A stretch of 64,000 nucleotides of DNA from Wolfiporia cocos. Lineage: Eukaryota; Basidiomycota; Agaricomycetes; Polyporales; Phaeolaceae. Numbering within the stretch: the first letter of the stretch is position 1; every line of letters starts with the position of its first letter. The stretch is from the NCBI GenBank assembly GCA_029448655.1, contig JACCLO010000010.1, positions 1 through 64,000 of the forward strand, written 5' to 3'. This document shows, piece by piece, positions 21,904-29,814 of this stretch. The notes beneath the pieces were generated by a model. That model searched no databases. It was not told the origin of the DNA and saw only the letters and a list, made by a program, of their open reading frames with translations. A program made the translations under genes and the position numbers.

Positions 21904-23894
21904 TAGTTTATCCACAGGCGCAATGATGGCCGTAGGGCAATCGCATGAGGTACAGTACAAAAAATGAACTGCATATTAGATACTGTTTCCCTGCTAACCA
22001 TATCTGGCTATGCGACATCCGACTTGCGACGTGTGCACGCGACGCCCAGGCACGCACGAGCTCACCGCACCCACAGCAACTCCATGTTCCAACATCAGAC
22101 ATCTCCCAGTACATGTTAGAGGCTGGGCCTGAGGCGAGGCGACGGAGGTGCAAGTGCAGAGGATTGAGATGTCGCTGGATCTTCAGGGTTGCTCGCAACC
22201 TCACTGTATACATGCTGGATATGTGTACTTAACAGGCAAGGCACAGATGTTGACAATCAGCGCAGAGTAGTTCAACACATACTATATCAACGATATACCC
22301 ACCACTATCTCGTTGCATCTGAAGGAGTTCAGTGTGCGCGTTCGAATCCATCGCATTCTCACTCAGTCTAAAAGCAAAGTGCAGACAACGGCTGGCGTAA
22401 CCTACGCAGACGCTGCCCAATTGAATCTCGACATCGCCTTCATAACACCCGCCAACCCGCTCTTTGTCAACAACCAAAATGACCCTGTTGTTTCTAGCTT
22501 CGCCCCTGAGTCTGAATCCGGTATCAAAGTCCCTCTGAGCACAGCAGTTCAGGCGCTATTTGATTCATCAAGTTTGGTTGTCCGCAACTGTAGATGCTCT
22601 GGTTCTACAAATCGTGTTATCTTTAGAAGGATCCTTTGCAAACCAGAGCCTGCTGCTTGCTGCTGAGTCAAGATATCTGTGAGGCCTGCTGATAGGTCAT
22701 GCTGATGTCTTTGTCTGTGCTCAGAGGCATGTCCAGCACGTCGTTGCCTTGTTCCAGCCATTATCTTGCTTCTCATGTACATGCTTTAAGCCCTGGCCAA
22801 TCATCTTGGTGCTCTGAAATCCAGTTTCTTAGGTATCTGTGCCTTGAGAATGAATAGATGATTGATTTGCCGTGATGGCATGTGAACGGGATAGCCTTGC
22901 TTTGGTAGGCCCACCGTGGCCGGATATGCTTTGTTGGTGGCCAAACCCGTTCGCAAACGATTATTGACATTCGCCGCCCATATAAGGCTATTAGTTTACC
23001 ATATATGTAATTTAGGCGCCTTGATAGACGTCGAAGCCATTTTCCTTCCTTTTTCTACTCTCCGGCTTTCTCTGTCTGCTCTCCTTCTGTCCCTGATCCC
23101 TTGCATCTTGCATCTTCCTCCTTGTCCTTCTATGGCCCATGCTTGCCAACCCTTCTGACTTACTCTGGGATGATCATCTCTCTTTTTTTCTGTGGAAATT
23201 GGGTTCTGCAGCATCATTGTTCTTTGCCTGGGCCTTATGCCGTCCAGGATGGATTCCTGGGATGGAGCATGGTTGGAAGGATTGTTAGAGCGTATTCGAA
23301 TGGCCTTGTCAGACGCTGTGATGGACGCTTCATTGCAATCTGGCCACCTCCCGCAGAGTTTGAAGCGGAAACGTGCCTGCCCAATTTCAGATTTGCTCGA
23401 ATGATGAGATCTTCAACCTGAGCCTCGGTGCCGGTGCAATACGGCTACTGTTTGCTGAGCCGGCGGGTCACCCGTTTCTGGCTTGCAGTGGCACCGGTGG
23501 CATCCTTCCGTGCCACCTGGGCCTTACCGATGACCTAACCCCAATATGGGGGGTACCCTGATGTGGGTGCCCCTGACGTCTTTGCCGATCACCCTGATCC
23601 CTGATCCTGTTCCCCGCATGGCGATGGCTCGCTAAACCAGCCTTGATCGGCCTCACCGAGGCGGGATAAAGCGACCTTTGTTGAACGGTTGCTGATGCGA
23701 GCTGTGAGCCGACGCAGTCCCCGCATGGTCTCGATCAGTATCTGATGGCTTCCGCTCCCCCTTCCATGTCCCTTGCCATTTATGCCGTCTGGAGGGCTTG
23801 ATCCCGTCAGATCCTCTGTCCCCCGCCCTGTTTACTGCCCATTCCAAGCGCGTCTCCGCAGCTACCTTTGCTGAAAGTACCCTCTTCTACTGCT
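21904..23894. other. Intergenic region with protein-like remnants
   Basis: A plus-strand frame near 22260-22560 reads like a protein (LHLKEFSVRVRIHRIL, later YADAAQLNLDIAFI) but starts and ends without signals. The part 22570-23240 has short frames only. A T/C-rich stretch near 23040-23160 could be a promoter region. I cannot assign any of it to a known family. Confidence 0.4.
23249..23404 (+). CDS. Small ORF, 51 codons, possible upstream exon
   Basis: ATG at 23249 starts MDSWDGAWLEGLLERIRMAL and ends at TGA 23402. The amphipathic text looks more protein-like than most short frames here. It lies about 490 bp before the split gene on the same strand, so it may be an exon of that gene or a fragment of another. 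No domain recognised. Confidence 0.25.
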   Translation: MDSWDGAWLEGLLERIRMALSDAVMDASLQSGHLPQSLKRKRACPISDLLE

Positions 23895-25261
23895 ATGGAG
23901 GTCTACGGTTTTCCCAACGAAGCCTTGCCCACGGCGAACATCCACTTGGCCAGCTTCGTCGACACCACCCGTGACATTCTGCGGAGGGACGGCAAAAAGG
24001 CGTTCCTCGACTACTGCCTCGCCGGACGCTGGAGGGACGCCGAGAGCGGACAGACTCAGCGTATCTTCCTCAATCCGACGTATGCGTGCGAGGGCGTGAA
24101 TCGTTGCCTCAACCCGCAAGTACACAGAGACTTTGATTCCGTCATCGGCTTCTCTCAGGACCTGCCTTTCAAGGTCCCTGCCGCGGTGTTTCCAGTGCCC
24201 AGCTTCAAGGACACGCTGACCACGACCATCCATCTCAAGAGGCTGATTGATGTTGGGGTGAGTGAGGATCTTGGATGGGGCCGCTCGGTGCTGACTGGTG
24301 ACGTTGCTTGTCATTTGCCTATCGTATTATATTGCCCGGTCCTTCCTGCAGGGTGTACTGACCAACGTGGAGGTGCACAAGATCCCCAACGTCGGCTTCT
24401 GCAAGGTGGGCCATCGGCAGCAGACGCGGCTTTTTTTCCCCAGGCTGTACAAGTCCCACGAGGTGAATCCGGTCGACAGCGAGCTTCTCGCGATGCTCTA
24501 CAACCGGTGCATCCGTCCCGCCATCCTCGCCATCGTGCCGGAGTCCGGTGCCCATTGGCCGGTCAACTATGCCGCGGCATATACCCAGTGCCAGGGGAGG
24601 AACGGGCAGCTCCACTTCAGCAGCCGGGACATCCCCTGGGAATACCTCGAGGCTTTCGCCATCGAGATGATGGGGGAGATGAATCGGATCCTGGAGTTCA
24701 GGGACGCGTTCTTCATGCACGAGGTGCGGGGCATCAAGAACGCCAGCCGGCACGCGATCGACGATCCAGTGCAGGCGATGATCGTGCTGGATGAGCAGCT
24801 CGAGATCATTGACGTGGGGTGCATCGACCGACGGGACTGGTTTGTCAACGTCGGCATTGAGGTGAGCGAGGGAGGGCAGGTGCTTCAGTGGACGAGGTAC
24901 GTTCACGAGCGCCTGCTCCGCTTCGCGCTCCCGCAAGCGCCGGAGAGGCGCCTTGGGCGACATATGGGAGGCAAACACTTTTGGTGTGATCAGGTCTCTC
25001 AGCTGACCGAGTTTGCGGGATTCCGGAGCGAGCCGCTGCAGCTGGGACGGGAGGACGGGGTCGTGTATATCAACTCCTACACGACGGACAAGTCGACGAC
25101 CTACCAGATGCACTCCGGGGTCTTCCGCGGGCACGGCCCGTCCGACCTGTTCCCGGAGAAGATCGCTGTCCTGCTCAGCGACATGGAGAAGATGAGCCAG
25201 ACGTTCATGGCCTGTCAGGGGGACCCACGCCGTAACATGGAGCCACAGGAGGGCACGGCGC
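23895..25261 (+). pseudogene. Unrecognised subtelomeric gene, 5' half, split by element A
   Basis: ATG 23895 (MEVYGFPNEALP) is chosen because the frame upstream offers only TTG. Exon 1 is 23895-24257; a GTGAGT...CTGCAG intron, 24258-24351, joins in phase 0 to exon 2, which runs to 25261. There the LTR of element A begins, and the native frame is lost after five more codons (stop in the LTR). The sequence is GC-rich with normal codon use, unlike the decayed paralogue at 20530. Visible motifs are few: HxIPNVGFxKVGxRQQxRLFF and GIKNASRHAI are shared with the paralogue. No signal peptide or membrane segment. I do not recognise the family. Confidence 0.8.
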
Positions 25262-25880
25262 TGTCACAAGAATTCTCCTAGTTTTCCTATACTTCTTACT
25301 ATTTTTCCGGCAATTCTACGAATTATCTACGACTTTCTAGACCAATAACTAGCTTATCTGGTTCATAAGTTAACGGTTACATACGTGCCGAATGATGGCC
25401 GCGTTATCTCCCGTAACGACGGTCTTATCTTATCACTAGTAGTTACCATCAGTCACATGTCTAGTTCCAGCCAATCGGACATTCCGTCCGAAAGCAGTCA
25501 GCATATAAACGTCAGCGGACCGGGCTTTGGTCACGCCCCGTCTTTGTAATGACAAGAGTGCAAAACGCCATTCGTGCGGCCTACGCCGCCTTCCTATATC
25601 CCGGTTTTGATCGGTATATGTATTTATCGTATATTACTAAGTACTTAGGTACCTGGGGACTTGTACATACGAATACGGACACTAGTATTATCTAATAAGG
25701 CTGCTAGGGGTCTTATTTATCATGTATATATACTGGACTTGCTGAGCGCTATTGCCTCAGTTCTATTCATTGCATTCATACTACGAGTTAACCACTCAAC
25801 GTATCCTGCTTAACTCTTACAACCTTCCTGCCTAACCAGCAAACCAACCAACAATTATAAGTAAGTGTTATCTTGTGTTA
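25262..25880 (+). repeat. 5' LTR of element A
   Basis: Starts TGTCACAAGAATTC and ends ATCTTGTGTTA, so the termini are TG...TA rather than TG...CA; the 3' LTR and the LTR of copy C have the same end. It supplies promoter and transcript start. Confidence 0.95.
25721..25770 (+). promoter_or_regulatory. Core promoter, dyad and self-primer of element A
   Basis: CATGTATATA (25721-25730) is the TATA box. It is followed by the dyad CTGAG (25742-25746) with CTCAG (25756-25760), then AGTTCTATTCAT (25759-25770), which is perfectly complementary to the primer binding site at 25882-25893. A start near 25757-25759, about 30 bp from the TATA box, would put the primer at the RNA 5' end, as in Tf1-type self-priming. 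Confidence 0.8.
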
Positions 25881-25881
25881 T

Positions 25882-25893
25882 ATGAATAGAACT
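25882..25893 (+). promoter_or_regulatory. Primer binding site of element A (self-priming)
   Basis: ATGAATAGAACT lies one base inside the 5' LTR and pairs over 12 nt with AGTTCTATTCAT in the same LTR. I see no match to a tRNA 3' end with CCA. Minus-strand synthesis would start here. Confidence 0.8.
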
Positions 25894-26580
25894 CGCTTTC
25901 GCCCCCGCCCTCTTTGAGGGTCTGGGATTTTTTCTTCTTAGGGGTTTTCGTCGCCGTCTGCGCACCCCTGCTCGCCGCCAGGCAGCGGGGTATCCTTAGT
26001 GGGCTCTGGGGGATCACCGCCTTCGGGCAAATAGCCGGACCGTAGGCTTAAGCGGAACCGGGGACTGGCTGCCAAGCCTTTCCCCATATGTTGGGAATCA
26101 ATGGCAACGGTGTAAACTCTTGACCGGGCCGGAGACGACCTTCTCGCCTATCCCCAGGCGTACAGGGGCCACTCTATTTAGAGTTGGGATGGTGGGCACG
26201 AGTTGCCCTGCCTAGAACCGCTGCCGATACGGCTTCAGAACGATCGAGTTCTGGCCTTGGCGCCCTCTAAGTCCCTCAGGGCATGGGTTTGGTTTAAACA
26301 CTGGCAGCCACCTAACTGGAGTGAGGCGTGGGCACATGCGGGGTGTAATACCCCAAAACCTGCATTCCCAGGCGTCAAGGGAAGACGACCTGCTGTATCC
26401 CCCACCTGGTAGCGTGAGAGAGACGCAATCCAGTCGCCGACACTAACTCCGGTCGAGGGCGGAGCGCCCATTGACGCCGGAGGATAAGCGCACGACACAT
26501 CAAGAAGCGACGATAAGCCCTGACAGAAGACCGCGTGATTTCCACTAGAATAGCTTACTTAGACTTCTTTTTACGTAGTC
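25894..26580 (+). ncRNA. Structured 5' leader of element A
   Basis: No ORF, but long blocks are conserved with the leader of F (58448-59060), for example GGCGCCCTCTAAGTCCCTCA and TATCCCCCACCTGGTAGCG, although the flanking ORF0 is absent in F. Hairpins change in a compensated way: GGGGT(GTAAT)ACCCC at 26340-26354 against GGAGT(GTAAT)ACTCC in F, and GGGCG/CGCCC near 26457 against GAGCG/CGCTC. Likely roles are packaging, dimerisation or ribosome entry; which one is not shown. Confidence 0.7.
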
Positions 26581-27396
26581 ATGCCGAAAGCACCACGTTT
26601 CACGGTTACCCCGAGAAACGCCGCTACGGGGGAGCGCGAGGAATGGCATATTGCCTCCTCTAAATCGCTCGAAGACCGCATTTCCACGGTCACCGCCCCA
26701 AAGCGAGGAAAGTCCCGAAAGGGCAAAGACGTCTTCTATAAGAAGCCGAACCCCGACCCGGAGGAGATCCGAAGGGTCAACCACGAGGCCGCCCTCGACG
26801 ACATCAGACGAAAGAAGCTCAACAAGCTTCTCCGACAGAAGAAGAAGCTCGAGGCTCGGATCCAGAAACAAAGCCTGGATCAGCTAATCGCCGAGGCGGC
26901 CAGGAAGAGGGTTGAGGAAGAGAGAATGGTGAGGAGTCTTCAGGAGCGAATCGAGCCCCCAAAGAAGTCGCTGTTGGAAAGAGTGGAGGAGCTTAGGATG
27001 CCAGCCGAGTGGGTCGAGAAACGGGGTCTTCCGAACCCCAGGGACGTCCATTGCACGGAGAAAAAGTGGGACTGGTTCTTGGACGTCGACAAACAGATGA
27101 ACGCCGCCCACAAAAACCTTTTCCGGCTATGGAAAGCCCCCGACGCAACCACCACGGCCCCCATCATAGCAAAATTCACCACCCTCATCACCGATTTTGA
27201 TGATCTCTCCACACACCTGGAGCAAAGGGTCCGTCAGGACTCCATGAAGAACGAAGATCACCGCCGCCTCGAAAAATATCTCAGGAGGGTGGAGCACGTT
27301 TTTGGAGACCTAGACGTAAAAAAGCACGTTACGTACTTAAAAACACACCTAGTACATAGCGGTCTCAACCTCGACCTCGGCAAACCCCAGCTGTAG
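26581..27396 (+). CDS. ORF0 of element A, basic coiled-coil protein, 271 aa
   Basis: A separate frame between leader and gag; ATG 26581 is the first in frame. The N-terminal 60 residues are R/K/T/P-rich; residues about 60-130 are strongly helical and charged with coiled-coil character (RRKKLNKLLRQKKKLEARI). The C-terminal part has a pattern F-T...DL...R-R...D-R...KY...LD that recurs in ORF0 of element D at the same relative place, with little other identity. I know no named domain for it. It could be an RNA-binding or assembly cofactor, or an unrecognised N-terminal Gag product. It is absent from element F. Confidence 0.75.
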   Translation: MPKAPRFTVTPRNAATGEREEWHIASSKSLEDRISTVTAPKRGKSRKGKDVFYKKPNPDPEEIRRVNHEAALDDIRRKKLNKLLRQKKKLEARIQKQSLDQLIAEAARKRVEEERMVRSLQERIEPPKKSLLERVEELRMPAEWVEKRGLPNPRDVHCTEKKWDWFLDVDKQMNAAHKNLFRLWKAPDATTTAPIIAKFTTLITDFDDLSTHLEQRVRQDSMKNEDHRRLEKYLRRVEHVFGDLDVKKHVTYLKTHLVHSGLNLDLGKPQL

Positions 27397-27404
27397 TAGA
27401 TAGA

Positions 27405-27486
27405 AAGTCCTGAAAAGGCATTTTTTTTGGTGCATGGCATTGATTGCAAAAAAGTCCTGAAAAGGCATTTAAGTCCTGAAAAGGCA
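27405..27486 (+). repeat. Three tandem GAAA-loop mini-hairpins before gag
   Basis: AAGTCCTGAAAAGGCA occurs at 27405-27420, 27452-27467 and 27471-27486, in the gap between ORF0 and gag. Each folds as CCT-GAAA-AGG, a GNRA tetraloop. F has variants with compensated stems in the same place (59265-59745). Confidence 0.85.
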
Positions 27487-27549
27487 CTTTTTTCTTGAAT
27501 TATCGTTTAAGGAAGAAAATAACTCAAGCTGACGAAATACTGTCCAGCA

Positions 27550-29814
27550 ATGGTGTCTTACACGATCGTACAAGGCGCTCTGTACAACACCCACAAGGTG
27601 GCTACGGCCTACCGCCCCGCCGTCGGCAAGCACGCGTGGCCCGGAGAGCAAACCTGCTTGATGGACTACCTGCGAGTCGTATTCGGCATCAGAGTTAGGG
27701 GGAGTGTCACATCCTTTAACTCAATTCCGGCGCACGTGCGCCCATTCCTAAATGTAAACCATACGGCGTACATCAAGTACTACGGGGAAGATTCGACTAG
27801 GAACCACATCTCGTGGTGGAGGTGGGACAACTATTGTACCGCCATCTCCCTAGCGGACCTCATAGTCTACTACGGTGACGTCCACTGGTACTCCCAGGAA
27901 GAAGCGTCGCCACGCACGAGAGCCGCCAGGCTCTTCAACCCGGAAACACCCGCACGCCGAGCAGTCATCACCCCCGAAGGCAGCGAGACTCCACGGCCGG
28001 AGGAACCAGTCGACATGGAGCCCCTATTTGGGACGCTCCCCGATCTCCTCCCCTCCTACGAAAGGGGAACCCTGGAAATAGTCGCGCAACCGGAAAGGAG
28101 CGAGAACGAATTAATGGGAAGGTTGCAGCGCACTCTGGAAGTGGCCGCCCCAGACGAAGTTCTGCAGGTGGGAAAAGAAGCTTACAGGGAGGCGCTGTAC
28201 CAAGCCAAGAACCACCTCTACAGCAACCTCGCGGCATACAAAAGCCGGGTAGACACGAATATGGAAATGGTCTGGAACAAGACCAACCAGATTCGGAGCC
28301 ACAACCAGGTGCTTCAAAATAGGATCGAAGCACTAGAGGAAGCGGAGAGTTTGCGGCAACAATTGGACACCCTTTCCGAAAATCGGTTCGTCCGCATAGA
28401 AAAAGACATCGCAGTACTGCAAAAGCGTCCGGCAGTCCCAACCGCGGGACCCAGCGGTGCCCAGGTCACGGCACTAATTAATAGAATTGACCAACTCGAA
28501 GCGGAGTTAACCGCTCTAAAAAACGCACCGGCAGCCGCGGCAGCGGCAGCCACCACGGTCAACTTCCAACAGACCAAACCGACTCAGCCGCCCAAATTCT
28601 CGGGCCCCAAGGACTCCATCTCGTCGAAAGAGTGGATCCAAAAAATGGGCATGTATTTCGCAGACGCCAAGGTGACCCTCGAGGAGGACAAGGTTCGCCA
28701 AGCCCTGCTACGGCTTACGGGCGAGGCCTACCAGTACATGTCGCCGGTAGTTGATAAAATCGCCGCCGGACAAACCTCGGGGCACACCTGGAAAACGTTT
28801 GCAGAAACGATCGAGAAGGTGTATGGCAAGAAGACGGACAAGGAAATTGCCGAAAAAGAGATCGAAGGGTACTTCGGTGACGAAGGGAAAAAGAAGCTCC
28901 AATCGGACTTCTTTTCTTGGGCACAGAAGCTCAGGACCCTGGCTCGCCTGGCCGAGACTGACAACAAGACGTTGTTCAGTCACATCAAACGGATACTCCC
29001 GGAAAAGGTGCGAGAGACCCTCGCTACCTTGGAATCGGTGCCCGGCTTCACAATGCCAACCGACTGGGAGGTATACCTCGACATGGCCATTGACCTCTAT
29101 AAGAGGCAATACCCGGACAAGCTCAAAGGCAAGATCTTTGAGGAAGAAAAGAAGAAGGAGTCGTCGGGGTCTGGCAAGACCTCCGACAAAGCTACGTCGA
29201 AGCCTGCCAAGGCTGATGACAAAGGCAAAGGCAAGGCAAAGGAAACCGGCTCTTACGGGAAGGACTGTCGCAAGCACCCCGGACAACACAAGTGGGGCGA
29301 CTGTCCTGAGAACCCTAAGAACAAGCCGAAGGAAGCCAAGCCGGCCAGTAGTGGAAGCGGAACGACGAAGCCGACAGGCTCGTCGAGCGGAACGCAACAG
29401 TCGGGCCAGAAGAAACTGGACCCGAAAAAGAAATACAAGGTCCGAATCGTCAGCACCCAGGAACTGGTGACTGATGACGAAGACGAGTCCCCCCAAGCCA
29501 CCGTAGGGACTATCCGGACCAACGTTCCGAAACAACCAGAGGTGGTTCCTCTGGCCCCCACTACGCGCATCAGCGATGAGGAGAAAAGTGGGAGCCCGGT
29601 GCAATCGGCAGAAAGCACCAGCCCCGTCCAGACCCAGTCGACTGGTTCGATTTCGACTGCGCCTACACCGTCGGGCGACTCCATCAGGACACATCTGCCC
29701 TGGCTTCGCAAGCGGATAGCCGATTCCGCAAACACCCTAGGCATCTACGGAAGCTCTGCCTCGGGTTTCCCACCGAGCACATGTGATGACCTGCCCACTT
29801 GTGCTCCCGTGTAA
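27550..29814 (+). CDS. gag: Gag polyprotein of element A, 754 aa
   Basis: Forms the intracellular particle and binds element RNA. ATG 27550 opens the frame. Residues 1-150 hold a novel-looking N-terminal domain with W/Y-rich text; residues about 215-320 a long coiled coil; then an A-rich hinge. Residues about 355-525 are a retrotransposon gag core (SKEWIQKMGMYF, then KKTDKEIAEKEIEGYFG). The nucleocapsid region has an unusual knuckle, DCRKHPGQHKWGDCP (about 575-590), C-x2-H-x3-H-x4-C instead of CCHC. The end overlaps pol by 29 bp in a different frame. Copy C has an extra base near the end, so its gag stops at ATGTGATG. Confidence 0.92.
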   Translation: MVSYTIVQGALYNTHKVATAYRPAVGKHAWPGEQTCLMDYLRVVFGIRVRGSVTSFNSIPAHVRPFLNVNHTAYIKYYGEDSTRNHISWWRWDNYCTAISLADLIVYYGDVHWYSQEEASPRTRAARLFNPETPARRAVITPEGSETPRPEEPVDMEPLFGTLPDLLPSYERGTLEIVAQPERSENELMGRLQRTLEVAAPDEVLQVGKEAYREALYQAKNHLYSNLAAYKSRVDTNMEMVWNKTNQIRSHNQVLQNRIEALEEAESLRQQLDTLSENRFVRIEKDIAVLQKRPAVPTAGPSGAQVTALINRIDQLEAELTALKNAPAAAAAAATTVNFQQTKPTQPPKFSGPKDSISSKEWIQKMGMYFADAKVTLEEDKVRQALLRLTGEAYQYMSPVVDKIAAGQTSGHTWKTFAETIEKVYGKKTDKEIAEKEIEGYFGDEGKKKLQSDFFSWAQKLRTLARLAETDNKTLFSHIKRILPEKVRETLATLESVPGFTMPTDWEVYLDMAIDLYKRQYPDKLKGKIFEEEKKKESSGSGKTSDKATSKPAKADDKGKGKAKETGSYGKDCRKHPGQHKWGDCPENPKNKPKEAKPASSGSGTTKPTGSSSGTQQSGQKKLDPKKKYKVRIVSTQELVTDDEDESPQATVGTIRTNVPKQPEVVPLAPTTRISDEEKSGSPVQSAESTSPVQTQSTGSISTAPTPSGDSIRTHLPWLRKRIADSANTLGIYGSSASGFPPSTCDDLPTCAPV

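Noticed and set aside
28708..29744. Long minus-strand ORFs opposite gag and pol of A (and equivalents in C and D)
   Set aside because: They mirror the codon structure of the sense genes and recur in both A and C only as shadows.
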